Assembly (NCBI GenBank): GCA_021298195.1
Contig: JAJTEQ010000008.1
Coordinates: forward strand, 1-44,770
Direction: 5' to 3'
Source of the DNA: Ilumatobacteraceae bacterium
GTDB lineage: Bacteria; Actinomycetota; Acidimicrobiia; Acidimicrobiales; Ilumatobacteraceae
DNA: 44,770 nucleotides
Shown here piece after piece: positions 35,881-44,770 of this stretch. Position 1 is the stretch's first letter; the number at the start of each line of letters is the position of its first letter. The notes below the pieces were generated by a model. That model saw only the letters and a program-made list of their open reading frames with translations. It searched no databases and was not told the origin of the DNA. Both the position numbers and the translations under genes were made by a program.

Positions 35881-36249
35881 TCAGAGCACCTCCGGGGCCA
35901 GCGAGACGATTCGCATGAACTTCTTGTCGCGCAGTTCGCGGCCGACCGGTCCGAAGATGCGCGTTCCACGGGGAGTGAGGTCGTCCTTGATGATGACGGC
36001 GGCGTTCTCGTCGAAACGGATGTAGCTGCCGTCGGGACGGCGCTTCTCCTTCTTGACGCGAACGACGACGCACTTCACGACGTCACCCTTCTTGACTCCG
36101 GCGCCGGGGATGGCGTCCTTCACGGTGGCCACGAAGATGTCCCCGATCGAGGCGTAACGGCGACGGGTGCCACCGAGAACCTTGATGCAGAGCACTTCCT
36201 TGGCGCCGCTGTTGTCCGCCACGCGAAGGCGGCTTTCCTGCTGGATCAT
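35881..36249 (-). CDS. rplN: Ribosomal protein uL14
   Basis: 122 aa: [46 protein letters not shown], the highly conserved L14 N-terminal block, and [24 protein letters not shown] at the C-terminus. The ATG at 36249 follows GGAGG; the upstream part of the open frame overlaps rpsQ. Confidence 0.99.
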   Translation of the reverse strand: MIQQESRLRVADNSGAKEVLCIKVLGGTRRRYASIGDIFVATVKDAIPGAGVKKGDVVKCVVVRVKKEKRRPDGSYIRFDENAAVIIKDDLTPRGTRIFGPVGRELRDKKFMRIVSLAPEVL

Positions 36250-36277
36250 TGTGATTCCTCCGTCGTTCCCTGGCCGC

Positions 36278-36553
36278 TCACTTGGCCCGCTCGAGGATCT
36301 CGACGACGCGCCAACGCTTGGTCTTGGACAACGGACGCGTCTCCATGACGCGCACCTTGTCGCCGATGTTGGCGTCGTTGGCCTCGTCATGGGCGTACAG
36401 CTTCTTGGTGCGCATGACGAACTTGTTGTACTTGGGGTGGCGAACGCGCTCGACGACCTCGACGACGATCGTGCGGTCCATCTTGTTGGACGACACGATG
36501 CCCTCGCGGACCTTACGGTTCGGGCGCTCGGCTGTTTCGGTGTTCTCGGACAT
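36278..36553 (-). CDS. rpsQ: Ribosomal protein uS17
   Basis: 16S-binding OB-fold protein, 91 aa: [44 protein letters not shown] and [20 protein letters not shown] chose the ATG at 36553, eight bases after GGAGAG; an in-frame GTG at 36562 (three residues earlier) overlaps the rpmC stop but would leave only one base to that ribosome binding site. Confidence 0.98.
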   Translation of the reverse strand: MSENTETAERPNRKVREGIVSSNKMDRTIVVEVVERVRHPKYNKFVMRTKKLYAHDEANDANIGDKVRVMETRPLSKTKRWRVVEILERAK

Positions 36554-36558
36554 CTGGT

Positions 36559-36786
36559 TCACTCTCCGGCCTCGGCCGCCGCGATCTCGCGCTGACGGAT
36601 GAGGGTGTTGATACGGGCGATACGGCGACGCACGCGACGCAGTTCGCTGTGGTTATCGAGCTGACCGGTCGCGCTGCGGAAACGCAGGTTCAGCGCCTCC
36701 TGCTTGGCGGCACGCAAACGGTCGACCAACGACGCGAGGTCGAGTTCGCTCAGTTCCGTGCGGTCCTTGCTGGCCTTGGTTGCCAT
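36559..36786 (-). CDS. rpmC: Ribosomal protein uL29
   Basis: Tunnel-exit protein contacting SRP and trigger factor, 75 aa. Two helices: [33 protein letters not shown] and [23 protein letters not shown]. The ATG at 36786 lies two bases from the rplP stop. Confidence 0.98.
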   Translation of the reverse strand: MATKASKDRTELSELDLASLVDRLRAAKQEALNLRFRSATGQLDNHSELRRVRRRIARINTLIRQREIAAAEAGE

Positions 36787-36788
36787 GA

Positions 36789-37205
36789 TCAGATCGCCTC
36801 CTCGCGGGTGATGATGCGCGCCTTGATCGGAAGCTTCTGGATGGCCTTGTTCAAGGCCTCCAGCGCCTGATCGCGCACGGGGAAGGACAGTTCGAACAGA
36901 ACGCGACCCGGCTTGACGACGGCCACCCAGAACTCCGGGTTGCCCTTGCCCGAACCCATGCGGGTCTCGGCCGGCTTCTTCGTGACCGGCTTGTCGGGGA
37001 ACACGTTGATCCAGACCTTGCCACCACGCTTGATGTGACGGGTCATGGCGATACGGGCCGCTTCGATCTGACGTGCGGTCAACCAGCACGGCTCGAGGGC
37101 TTGGATTCCGTACTGACCGAAGGCCAGTTCGCTTCCGCCCTTGGCCATACCGCCGGTGCGGCCACGGTGGTGCTTACGGTGTGCGACTTTGCGAGGCATC
37201 AACAT
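36789..37205 (-). CDS. rplP: Ribosomal protein uL16
   Basis: 50S protein at the A-site tRNA, 138 aa: [69 protein letters not shown] and [26 protein letters not shown] at 37205 or at 37199 (two residues on) are both possible starts. Confidence 0.99.
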   Translation of the reverse strand: MLMPRKVAHRKHHRGRTGGMAKGGSELAFGQYGIQALEPCWLTARQIEAARIAMTRHIKRGGKVWINVFPDKPVTKKPAETRMGSGKGNPEFWVAVVKPGRVLFELSFPVRDQALEALNKAIQKLPIKARIITREEAI

Positions 37206-37210
37206 GGTGA

Positions 37211-38095
37211 TCAGTCCTGTCCGCGGAAGTGCGGGGTCTCGTGGCCCTCGTGGGTACGACGGGCAATCTCTTCTTCCTCATCGAGCAACTTCTCGAGTTC
37301 GGGATCGGCTTCCTTCACGAGCGGGCTGGCGGCCGCCTCGGCGGCCTCCTCGGCCTTGCGACGGCCACTCGACGACACGACCTTGCGGGCACCGGGGGCA
37401 CCCGAGGTCTCGCCGACGGCCATGGCCGCCTCGCGAACGATCTTGTCCTCGGTCTGAGGCTTGTACGGCAGGATGTCGCCGCGGTAGATCCAGACCTTCA
37501 CGCCGACGCGACCGCTCGAGGTGCGCGCCTCGCGGAAGCCGTAGTCGATGTCGGCGCGCAACGTGTGCAACGGCACGCGACCCTCGCGGTACCACTCGGT
37601 GCGACTCATTTCGGCGCCACCGAGACGACCCGAGCACTGCACGCGGATGCCGAGAGCACCGGCCTTCTGGGCGTTCTGCACCGCGCGCTTCATGGCACGA
37701 CGGAAGGCGATACGACCGACCAGCTGATCGGCGACACCCTGGGCGATGAGCGCGGCGTCGAGTTCGGGAGACTTGATCTCGACGATGTTCAACTGCACCT
37801 TGAGGTTGCCGGTGAGCTTCGTGAGTCCGGCGCGCAGTTCGTCGGCCTTGGCTCCCTTGCGACCGATCACGATGCCGGGACGAGCGGTGTGGATGTCGAC
37901 CTTCAGGGTCTCACCACGCTTGCGCTCGACCTCGACGCGCGAGATGGCGGCGTCGGGCAACGAGTCGTTGATGAAGGCGCGGATCTTCCAGTCCTCGGTG
38001 AGGTACTCCTTGTACTGGCGCTCGCTGAACCAACGGCTCTTCCATTCGGTGGTCACGCCGAGGCGGAAGCCGTAGGGGTTGATCTTCTGGCCCAT
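37211..38095 (-). CDS. rpsC: Ribosomal protein uS3 with acidic C-terminal tail
   Basis: 30S mRNA-entry protein with helicase role, 294 aa. [23 protein letters not shown] at the start; KH domain with [23 protein letters not shown]-terminal S3 domain with [33 protein letters not shown] and KVWIYRGD. The core ends near residue 215; the last 75 residues are variable and include an acidic stretch ([16 protein letters not shown]), longer than in most bacteria. Confidence 0.99.
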   Translation of the reverse strand: MGQKINPYGFRLGVTTEWKSRWFSERQYKEYLTEDWKIRAFINDSLPDAAISRVEVERKRGETLKVDIHTARPGIVIGRKGAKADELRAGLTKLTGNLKVQLNIVEIKSPELDAALIAQGVADQLVGRIAFRRAMKRAVQNAQKAGALGIRVQCSGRLGGAEMSRTEWYREGRVPLHTLRADIDYGFREARTSSGRVGVKVWIYRGDILPYKPQTEDKIVREAAMAVGETSGAPGARKVVSSSGRRKAEEAAEAAASPLVKEADPELEKLLDEEEEIARRTHEGHETPHFRGQD

Positions 38096-38709
38096 CAGTT
38101 GGTCTCCTCGGCATCGGGCGTGTCGGTGGTTTCGTTCTCGGCAACGGGAGTGTCGACCGCGGTCGCCTCGATGTCGTCGTTCTGGGTGGTCTCGTCGGAC
38201 TTGGTGGTGCGAGCCTCACGGCTCTTGGTGACGCGGGCACGACGATCGGCCACGCCTCCGGTGCGACCGGCGCGACGGCCGGTGACGGCGCGCTCGCGAC
38301 GGGCCTGCACGACCGCCAGCAGATCGGCTTCGATCACGTCGAGGACGATGGTGATGTGGCAGGTGCGCTTGTTGATGCGCGTGGCGCGACCGCGGGCGCG
38401 GGGCTTGAAGCGACGCAGGGTCGGACCCTCGTCGGCGTAGCACGCCTTCACGTAGAGGGTCTCGGCCTCGAGTGAATCGTTGTTCACGGCGTTGGCGACC
38501 GCCGAGGCGAGAACCTTGCGCACGACGCGAGCGGCCTCGCGCTCGGTGAACTGCAGAATCTGATCGGCCGACACGACGTCACGACCACGGATGAGGTCGA
38601 GCACGACGCGAGCCTTGGAGGCCGACATGCGCGAGCCACGCACGCTGGCGCGGATGCCGGTGCGCTCGCCGGCGACGAACGAACGCTCGTTCAACTTGGG
38701 ACCGGTCAT
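38095..38709 (-). CDS. rplV: Ribosomal protein uL22 with long C-terminal extension
   Basis: 50S protein lining the exit tunnel. 204 aa against about 110-130 in most bacteria. Core at about 18-126: [33 protein letters not shown], and the tunnel hairpin [24 protein letters not shown]. Residues 136-170 are Arg/Lys-rich and 171-204 are Asp/Glu/Thr-rich, both probably disordered. A further 17 or so residues precede the core. Start overlaps rpsS stop by one base and the stop overlaps the rpsC start. Confidence 0.98.
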   Translation of the reverse strand: MTGPKLNERSFVAGERTGIRASVRGSRMSASKARVVLDLIRGRDVVSADQILQFTEREAARVVRKVLASAVANAVNNDSLEAETLYVKACYADEGPTLRRFKPRARGRATRINKRTCHITIVLDVIEADLLAVVQARRERAVTGRRAGRTGGVADRRARVTKSREARTTKSDETTQNDDIEATAVDTPVAENETTDTPDAEETN

Positions 38710-38993
38710 TACTTCTTACCCTTCGTGTTCTTTTCCTGGCCGGCGTGGTACTTGAAGGTGCGGGTCGGTGAGAACTCGCCCAACTTGTGACCGACCATGG
38801 CTTCGGTGACGTACACCGGGACGTGCTTGCGTCCGTCGTGCACCGCGATGGTGTGCCCGACCATGTCGGGGATGATGGTGGAGCGACGGCTCCAGGTCTT
38901 GATGACCTTCTTCTCGTTGGCGGCGTTCAGCGCGTCGACCTTCTTCACCAAGTGGTCATCGACGAACGGGCCCTTCTTCAGGCTGCGAGACAT
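38709..38993 (-). CDS. rpsS: Ribosomal protein uS19
   Basis: 30S head protein, 94 aa: [71 protein letters not shown], a textbook S19. Confidence 0.99.
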   Translation of the reverse strand: MSRSLKKGPFVDDHLVKKVDALNAANEKKVIKTWSRRSTIIPDMVGHTIAVHDGRKHVPVYVTEAMVGHKLGEFSPTRTFKYHAGQEKNTKGKK

Positions 38994-39009
38994 GTGTTAC
39001 CCCAATCCT

Positions 39010-39846
<837 letters not shown>

Positions 39847-39857
39847 GACGTGATGCC

Positions 39858-40151
39858 TCAGTTGTTCTCGAACAGCGGGATCTCGCTGCCGGGGGCCAGG
39901 GTGACGATGGCGCGCTTGAACGCAGCACGACGGCCGGGGCGATTGGTGCCCCGGGTGCGCTGGATCTTGCCCGCACGGTTGAGCGTGTTCACCTTCAGAA
40001 CCTTCACGCCCCAGATGGCTTCCACGGCGTCGTGGATCTCGGGCTTGGAGGCGTCGACGTGAACCTGGAATGTGTAGACACCGGTCTCGATGAGCGCGTA
40101 GCTCTTCTCGGACACGACCGGCGCGAGGATGATGTCGCGGGGATCCTTCAT
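39858..40151 (-). CDS. rplW: Ribosomal protein uL23
   Basis: Exit-tunnel docking protein for trigger factor and SRP, 97 aa: [57 protein letters not shown] and [26 protein letters not shown] at 40151 overlaps the rplD stop by one base. Confidence 0.99.
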   Translation of the reverse strand: MKDPRDIILAPVVSEKSYALIETGVYTFQVHVDASKPEIHDAVEAIWGVKVLKVNTLNRAGKIQRTRGTNRPGRRAAFKRAIVTLAPGSEIPLFENN

Positions 40152-40774
40152 CACTGACCGTCCTTGCTCGCTCCGGGCAACGAGGCCTTGGAGAACACGA
40201 TGTAGTCGTTGCACAACACGTCGTACGCGTTGAGTTCGCCGATCTCGATCAACTGCACCTCGGGGAGGTTGCGGAACGAGCGGATGGCGTTGATCTCGTC
40301 GCGACGCACGACCACGAGCACGCGACCCTCGAGGTTCAGCGCGGCGAGGGCGGCCTGAGCGGCCGAGGTCTTCGGGGTCTCGAAGTTCCACGAGTCCACG
40401 ACGACGACCTTGCCCTCGTTCGCACGATCCGACAGCGCGGACTGCAACGCGATCTTGATCATCTTCTTGGGGGTCTTCTGCGAGTACTTGCGCGGCTTGG
40501 GTCCGAGAGCGACGCCACCACCGGAGAACTGCGGCGAGCGGGTCGAGCCCTGACGCGCGTTACCGGTGCCCTTCTGCTTGTAGGGCTTCTTGCCGCCACC
40601 GGAGACTTCGGCGCGGGTCTTGGTGCTCTGCGTGCCGGCGCGACGATGCGCGAGTTGCGCGGTGACGACCTGGTGCATCACGGGCACGTTGGGCTGACGG
40701 CCGAAATCGTCGTCGCTCAGATCGAGCGAGCCGACGTCCTTGCCGGTCTGGTTCTTGAGCTTCACGGAGGGCAT
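40151..40774 (-). CDS. rplD: Ribosomal protein uL4
   Basis: 50S tunnel protein, 207 aa, in many bacteria also the autogenous repressor of the S10 operon. Tunnel loop [56 protein letters not shown]-terminal domain with [13 protein letters not shown] and [16 protein letters not shown]. Four bases after rplC. Confidence 0.99.
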   Translation of the reverse strand: MPSVKLKNQTGKDVGSLDLSDDDFGRQPNVPVMHQVVTAQLAHRRAGTQSTKTRAEVSGGGKKPYKQKGTGNARQGSTRSPQFSGGGVALGPKPRKYSQKTPKKMIKIALQSALSDRANEGKVVVVDSWNFETPKTSAAQAALAALNLEGRVLVVVRRDEINAIRSFRNLPEVQLIEIGELNAYDVLCNDYIVFSKASLPGASKDGQ

Positions 40775-40778
40775 GTGG

Positions 40779-41417
40779 TCACTTCCCCTTCACCGCGTTG
40801 CGAACGATCACAACGCCACCGTTCGGGCCCGGAACCGAGCCACGCACCAACAACAGGCCGCGCTCGGCGTCGGCCTCGACAACCTCGAGATTGAGAGTGG
40901 TCACTTGCTCGTGACCCATGTGACCGGCCATGCGCAGACCCTTGAACACGCGACCGGGGAACGAGCACGAACCGATCGAGCCCGGAGCACGGTGGTGCTT
41001 GTGGTTACCGTGGCTCGCGCCCTGGCCGTTGAAGTTGTGACGCTTCATGCCACCGGCGAAACCCTTGCCGCGGCTGATCGCGGTGACGTCGACCTTCTGA
41101 CCCTTGGCGAGAACGTCGACGGCGATCTCCTGACCCACTTCGAATCCGTCGACGCTGTCGAGACGCAACTCGACGAGTCGACGACCGGCATCGACACCGG
41201 CCTTGGCGAAGTGTCCGGCCTCGGGCTTGGACAACTTCTTCGCGTCCTTCGAGCCGTACGTGACCTGAACGGCGGCGTAGCCGTCGCGCTCGGAGGTCTT
41301 GATTTGAACGATGCGAGCGGGCTCGACACGAAGCACGGTGACGGGGACGACGCGATTGTCGTCCGCCCACACCTGTGTCATGCCGACCTTTTCGCCGACG
41401 ATCGCTTGCTTTGCCAT
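40779..41417 (-). CDS. rplC: Ribosomal protein uL3
   Basis: 50S assembly-initiator, 212 aa: [68 protein letters not shown] (with the GQ loop at the peptidyl-transferase centre) and [16 protein letters not shown]. Here it is the first gene of the long superoperon because rpsJ is separated from it by 2.9 kb. The 340-base upstream region holds a promoter, a hairpin and a DnaA-box palindrome. Confidence 0.99.
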   Translation of the reverse strand: MAKQAIVGEKVGMTQVWADDNRVVPVTVLRVEPARIVQIKTSERDGYAAVQVTYGSKDAKKLSKPEAGHFAKAGVDAGRRLVELRLDSVDGFEVGQEIAVDVLAKGQKVDVTAISRGKGFAGGMKRHNFNGQGASHGNHKHHRAPGSIGSCSFPGRVFKGLRMAGHMGHEQVTTLNLEVVEADAERGLLLVRGSVPGPNGGVVIVRNAVKGK

Positions 41418-41504
41418 GAGGCAGCCTCTTCATCCATCCGCATCGCTGCGGTCCTTGCGACTTGACTGTTTCGCGCTTCCAGCGGAGAACCGCCGTTCAC
41501 GCAA

Positions 41505-41535
41505 ATGCTCCACGGGTCATCGACCGGTGGAGCAT
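41505..41535 (-). promoter_or_regulatory. Hairpin in rplC leader
   Basis: Arms ATGCTCCAC (41505-41513) and GTGGAGCAT (41527-41535) pair over nine bases, and inner GGTC/GACC adds four more after one mismatch, leaving a three-base loop. It lies 87 bases before the rplC ATG in the middle of a predicted leader of about 207 bases. An autoregulatory ribosomal-protein site is possible but unproven. Confidence 0.5.
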
Positions 41536-41630
41536 CCGTTTCGGTTGTTGCCATGTGGTCCCCGGCGGACCGGGCTCACAGAGACATCGATTGCTGTGAT
41601 CCGGGCGAACCCGTTTCACACGAGGGGCGA

Positions 41631-41659
41631 ACGCTACCTGCGAGAACGGTCTCCCCCAA
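41631..41659 (-). promoter_or_regulatory. Promoter of the rplC superoperon
   Basis: Minus-strand TTGGGG (41654-41659), 17 bases, TAGCGT (41631-41636), then GCCCCTCG. It is a near copy of the infA promoter, which is the main reason for believing both. The expected start is near 41624. Confidence 0.6.
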
Positions 41660-41715
41660 CCCGCCCGCACCCGGGTTTCTTCGGACCCCGCCGCGATCGT
41701 CCAGACACTCACGAC

Positions 41716-41744
41716 CTAGTTATCCACAGGCTGTGGATAACTAG
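41716..41744. promoter_or_regulatory. Palindrome with two inverted DnaA boxes
   Basis: A 29-base perfect palindrome: 14-base arms (41716-41729 and 41731-41744) around a single G. Each arm contains a perfect DnaA box: TTATCCACA at 41720-41728 and TGTGGATAA at 41732-41740, both facing inward. It lies 56 bases upstream of the rplC -35 and 14 bases beyond the hydrolase stop. The arms are AT-rich with no U-run, so it does not look like an intrinsic terminator. Confidence 0.75.
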
Positions 41745-41758
41745 ATTTCCGGGGGGCT

Positions 41759-42952
41759 TCAGGGGTAGCGGGCGGCCAGCCACTGCGCGGCGTGGGCGAG
41801 CGCTTCGCGGCGATGGCCTTCCAGATAATGAGGGGCCCCGGTCATCTCGATGTAGGTCCGGTCGGTCGCTCCGCTGGCTTCCACGATCTCTTTGGCCTGC
41901 CAGATACGTATTTCCGTGTCGGCCGTGGGATGGATGAGCAGCGTCGGGACCCGGACCTGCGGCATGGTGTCGGCCAATTTGGCGTGGCTCGACAGACCAC
42001 TCCAGGTGCTCAACCAACCCCGAGCCGTCATGGTACGGGCCAGTCCCCCGCGCCCGTAGTTGGCATCGAAGGGGTCCGGGAAGGCGAACAACGACCCCAT
42101 CGGTCGCTGATCGGGGTCGATGGACAGGTCCAAGTACGCCGGGTCGGCCAGGGTCCGGTAGATGGTGAGGTACTTGGTGAACACCGCGCGACGTCGTTGT
42201 TCTCGCCACGACCCCGGATCGGACGACTTGTCGATGCCCCGCAACTGGCCCATGGCGGCGGTCGATTCCTCGATGCTGGCCCTGGCGATGGCGTCGATGC
42301 GCGCCACTCGGGCCACCTGGGCCGCGCGGTATCGCGCGAGCCACGCCGGGTCGTAGGAACACGGCTGGGGCCACGGACGCCACCCGTTGTCGGGGTTGTA
42401 CATGTCGAGTTCGGGATCGGTGGAGAACGGATCGTTCTCGTCGATGACGCTGGGGTCGATCACCTGCAACATGAACACACCCTCGCCCGGGTGCGCGGCC
42501 ATGCCGATCCAACCGTCGCCGATGCCGCGCTCGGCGTGGGCCATCGCCATCAGCGATCCGCCACCGGAGTTGCCGAGCAACACCACTGCTTCGGCGCCGC
42601 GACGCTTCATCTCGTCGTGCGCGGTCTCCACGTCGACGATGCACGACTCGTGCAGACAGTCCGTGTCGTTGTTGATGTAGCGCGTGCTGAAACCGAGCAC
42701 CGCGTAGCCGGCGGCGGCCAGCAGGGGCGCCGCGTAGTGCACACTGAAGTCGCCGCGCGGATGCGACAAGATGACCGCGGTCCTCCACGGCCGACCGTTC
42801 GGTGGAGTCCACAAAAGACCACGCACCAACGCGCCGTCGGGGCTGACCAATCGAATCGACTCACGTGGAATGTCGACACCCGGATCGTCCTCGGGCAAGG
42901 GCCAATAATTCAGACCGAACGGACGAGATCCCCCCAGATGCGCATCCAACAT
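41759..42952 (-). CDS. Alpha/beta hydrolase of unknown substrate
   Basis: 397 aa with the alpha/beta hydrolase triad: nucleophile S129 in the elbow LLGNSGGGS, Asp in [12 protein letters not shown] and His in [15 protein letters not shown] near the C-terminus. An oxyanion-side HPRG motif is near 64-67 (LSHPRGDFS). A long lid/insert spans about 160-300. No signal peptide. The family is probably a carboxylic ester hydrolase or acyltransferase; the substrate cannot be named. The ATG has TACGGT exactly six bases upstream. It lies between the htrA-like gene and the rplC promoter, inside what is normally the S10 operon. Confidence 0.85.
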   Translation of the reverse strand: MLDAHLGGSRPFGLNYWPLPEDDPGVDIPRESIRLVSPDGALVRGLLWTPPNGRPWRTAVILSHPRGDFSVHYAAPLLAAAGYAVLGFSTRYINNDTDCLHESCIVDVETAHDEMKRRGAEAVVLLGNSGGGSLMAMAHAERGIGDGWIGMAAHPGEGVFMLQVIDPSVIDENDPFSTDPELDMYNPDNGWRPWPQPCSYDPAWLARYRAAQVARVARIDAIARASIEESTAAMGQLRGIDKSSDPGSWREQRRRAVFTKYLTIYRTLADPAYLDLSIDPDQRPMGSLFAFPDPFDANYGRGGLARTMTARGWLSTWSGLSSHAKLADTMPQVRVPTLLIHPTADTEIRIWQAKEIVEASGATDRTYIEMTGAPHYLEGHRREALAHAAQWLAARYP

Positions 42953-42958
42953 GGGCGC

Positions 42959-42964
42959 ACCGTA
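42959..42964 (-). promoter_or_regulatory. Leaderless -10 element for the alpha/beta hydrolase gene
   Basis: Minus-strand TACGGT, six bases before the ATG at 42952, within the 52-base gap after the htrA-like gene. No ribosome binding site is seen. Confidence 0.5.
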
Positions 42965-43004
42965 ACACTCGGGCGTGCCGACGCACGCCGGTGCACTCGG
43001 TTCG

Positions 43005-44195
43005 TCACTCGGTGGGGCGTTCGACGAGTGTCGCCGTCAACGTCAGACGTTCACCGTCGCGCAGAACCACGATCTCGATGGTGTCGCCGGGAGACTGATC
43101 GCGAATCGCCGCGACCAAGGCGCCTTGCCCGTCGACCGGGGTGCCACCGGCCGACACCACGATGTCGCCGGCCAACACTCCGGCGATCGAGGCCGGCGAA
43201 TCCGGAGCGACCTCGGTGATCTCCGCACCGCGGCCGCCGTCGACACGACTCTGCAAGCCAACGCCGAGGTAACCCTCGACGCGTGTGGCGCCGTTGGAAA
43301 TGGCGCGCAGTTCGTCGATGACCGGTAACGCTTCTCCCACCGAGATGGAGAATCCGACGTTGTTGGCCGCGGTGCCCGCCGTGCTGGTGAACACCGCGGT
43401 GTTGATGCCGACCACCTGTCCGCGCGCGTTCACGAGCGGTCCGCCCGAATTGCCCGACGAGATGGCGGCATCGGTCTGGATCAAACCGTCGAGCGCACCG
43501 TCACCGTTCTCGATGGTTCGGTTCAACGCCGAGATGATCCCTCGCGTCACGGTGGGCCCGCCATCGAGGTCGAGCGCGAACCCCACGGCCACCACTTCGT
43601 CACCGACGTCGATGGAATCCGGATCGGCGAACACCGCCGGCGTCAGGTCGGTGGCGTCGATCTTCAACAACGCCAGGTCGTTGCCCGCGTCCATCGCCAA
43701 CACGGTGGCCGCGATCGGGTCGATGCTGTCGCCGAACAGGACGCTGACCTTGGTGGCTCCGTCGACCACGTGGGCGTTGGTCAGGATCTCACCGTCGGCA
43801 GAAATGACCACTCCGGTGCCGGTGCCCTGACCGGCTCCGAAACCCTCGTCGATCTCCGACACCACCGTCACCACGCTCGGTTCGATGATGCCGACCACGG
43901 TGGCCACGTCGAGCGCCGGCAGCTCACCGTCCGAGGCGGGCGCGGTGATCACCGGCGTCGCGTTCGATCCGGTCTCGGTGGGAGCGAGCGATTCGTCCGA
44001 CGACGCGACAGTGGTGGGCACGGAACCGTCGGTCGACGAATCGTCGCCGGATTGCGCGATCTGGGCGCCCATGAAGCCGCCGAAGACCGCGGCCGTCACC
44101 ACCAAGGACACGACGATCCAACGTCGACGCGACGAATGGGTCGCCGGGGCCGAGCGATCGTGCGGGGACGGGGGCGGGAACATGTCGGTCACCAC
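43005..44195 (-). CDS. Membrane-anchored HtrA/DegP-like serine protease with PDZ domain
   Basis: Extracytoplasmic quality-control protease. 396 aa: cytoplasmic N-terminus 1-25 ending SRRRW, one membrane segment about 26-44, a Ser/Thr/Asp-rich linker (about 48-92), trypsin-like domain with H142 (LTNAHVVDG), D173 (GNDLALLK) and S250 (SSGNSGGPL), then a PDZ domain at about 305-392 ([28 protein letters not shown]). The GTG at 44195 is given; a second GTG three bases on has CACAAT exactly six bases upstream, and an ATG at 44183 is also possible. Placed between rpsJ and rplC, an unusual site for it. Confidence 0.92.
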   Translation of the reverse strand: MVTDMFPPPSPHDRSAPATHSSRRRWIVVSLVVTAAVFGGFMGAQIAQSGDDSSTDGSVPTTVASSDESLAPTETGSNATPVITAPASDGELPALDVATVVGIIEPSVVTVVSEIDEGFGAGQGTGTGVVISADGEILTNAHVVDGATKVSVLFGDSIDPIAATVLAMDAGNDLALLKIDATDLTPAVFADPDSIDVGDEVVAVGFALDLDGGPTVTRGIISALNRTIENGDGALDGLIQTDAAISSGNSGGPLVNARGQVVGINTAVFTSTAGTAANNVGFSISVGEALPVIDELRAISNGATRVEGYLGVGLQSRVDGGRGAEITEVAPDSPASIAGVLAGDIVVSAGGTPVDGQGALVAAIRDQSPGDTIEIVVLRDGERLTLTATLVERPTE

Positions 44196-44266
44196 CAGAT
44201 TGTGCCTCGTCGACGGGTCGGATGTCTCGTCGTCTCGGGTGTGAAATCGGTGAGAACCGGGGAACG

Positions 44267-44314
44267 AAAAAGCCCGGGGGCGACCGCGCGAAACGCGACG
44301 GTCACCACCCGGGC
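44267..44314 (-). terminator. Strong intrinsic terminator after rpsJ
   Basis: Long stem: GCCCGGG/CCCGGGC (44272-44278 with 44308-44314), an eight-pair middle part and CGCG/CGCG around an AAA loop (44291-44293), with single-base bulges at 44298 and 44307. On the minus strand it ends in UUUUU (44267-44271). One middle pair is G-U on the minus-strand RNA but C-A on the plus strand, so the structure works for the minus strand. It begins 13 bases after the rpsJ stop. Confidence 0.92.
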
Positions 44315-44327
44315 CAGTCTCGTCGGA

Positions 44328-44642
44328 TCAGGCGTTCTGGACCTTGATCTCCACTTCGACGCCGGCGGGCAGGTCGATGCGCTGAAGGCTGTCGATGGTC
44401 TGCTGCTTGGGGTCGACGATGTCGATGAGCCGCTTGTGGATGCGCATCTCGAAGTGCTCGCGGGAGTCCTTGTCGATGTGCGGTCCGCGGATGACCGTGT
44501 AGCGGTGCTTGTCGGTCGGCAACGGGATGGGGCCGCGCACGGTGGCGTTGGTACGAGCGACGGTCTCGACGATCTTGCGCGTCGACTGGTCGATGATCTC
44601 GTGATCGAACGCCTTGAGGCGGATGCGGATGATTTGAGCCAT
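44328..44642 (-). CDS. rpsJ: Ribosomal protein uS10
   Basis: 30S protein and antitermination factor NusE, 104 aa: [72 protein letters not shown], all standard. It is normally the first gene of the S10 operon; here a terminator follows it and rplC is nearly 3 kb away. It lies 14 bases after tuf. Confidence 0.99.
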   Translation of the reverse strand: MAQIIRIRLKAFDHEIIDQSTRKIVETVARTNATVRGPIPLPTDKHRYTVIRGPHIDKDSREHFEMRIHKRLIDIVDPKQQTIDSLQRIDLPAGVEVEIKVQNA

Positions 44643-44656
44643 GATGTGTCAGCCGA

Positions 44657-44770
44657 TCACTTGATGATCTTGGTGACGCGGCCGGCGCCCACGGTACGGC
44701 CACCCTCACGGATGGCGAAACGCAGACCCTCGTCCATGGCGATCGGCTTACCGAGCTCCACGGTCATGGT
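44657..44770 (-). CDS. tuf: Elongation factor Tu, C-terminal fragment (cut by window)
   Basis: Only the last 37 residues are in the window, [20 protein letters not shown] then [17 protein letters not shown], the characteristic EF-Tu C-terminus (domain 3). The rest lies beyond the window end. It marks the end of the str operon and is joined to rpsJ. Confidence 0.97.
   Translation of the reverse strand, partial: TMTVELGKPIAMDEGLRFAIREGGRTVGAGRVTKIIK

Noticed and set aside
41716-41744. DnaA-box palindrome as part of the replication origin
   Set aside because: No dnaA, dnaN, gyrase or box cluster nearby, and no AT-rich unwinding region; two boxes alone do not make an origin.
41716-41744. Same palindrome as terminator of the hydrolase gene
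   Set aside because: Arms are AT-rich and no U-run follows on the minus strand; a DnaA-site reading explains the exact nonamers better.

Overview
The window is gene-dense, high-GC bacterial DNA from an actinomycete-type chromosome. Gene order (rplM-rpsI-glmM-glmS-acpS-nnr-alr ... tsaE-tsaB-rimI-tsaD, then groES-groEL), CIRCE control of groES, an F420-type luciferase-fold enzyme and many apparently leaderless genes point to Actinomycetota. The class Acidimicrobiia (Ilumatobacter-like) is my best guess, but it is an inference with no database support. I saw no rRNA, tRNA, CRISPR array, transposase or phage gene.

Layout. 2-2757 (+): end of a riboflavin cluster (ribD partial, ribBA, ribH). 2844-5274: a secreted phospholipase A2 (+), then a GNAT acetyltransferase, a CoA-type Nudix hydrolase, a 59-aa protein and a small membrane protein (all -). 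5332-7539: groEL-groES (-) with a terminator, a promoter inside two tandem CIRCE operators, and a perfect 24-bp inverted repeat. 7551-12110 (-): maf, dusB and the t6A/S18 set tsaD-rimI-tsaB-tsaE. 12204-16994: an accessory block (F420/LLM enzyme, SnoaL-like protein, TetR regulator, MFE-2-like SDR, degenerate isochorismatase-fold protein, amidohydrolase) lying between alr and tsaE. 16988-26531 (-): alr, nnr, acpS, a giant 1124-aa GlmS-like protein, glmM, rpsI, rplM, truA. 26581-41417 (-): one long ribosomal superoperon from rplC to rplQ with secY, adk, infA and rpoA. 41759-44195 (-): an alpha/beta hydrolase and a membrane-anchored HtrA-like protease. 44328-44770 (-): rpsJ and the 3' end of tuf, closed by a strong terminator.

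How it fits together. Most of the window is core machinery: translation, protein secretion, chaperonin, tRNA modification, cell-wall precursor synthesis (GlmS-like/GlmM/Alr) and flavin synthesis. The block at 12204-16994 looks catabolic, perhaps acyl-CoA or ring degradation, but no substrate can be named.

Most notable observations: (1) the protein in the glmS position is almost twice the normal GlmS length, with conserved catalytic residues and three extra segments; (2) at least eight genes have TANNNT placed exactly 6 or 7 bases before the start codon, the signature of leaderless transcripts; (3) two ribosomal promoters (rplC and infA) are near copies, and each has one or two perfect DnaA boxes (TTATCCACA) upstream, those at rplC forming a 29-bp palindrome; (4) the S10 operon is cut after rpsJ by a terminator plus two foreign genes; (5) infA appears to start at CTG; (6) a perfect 24-bp hairpin lies between maf and groES.
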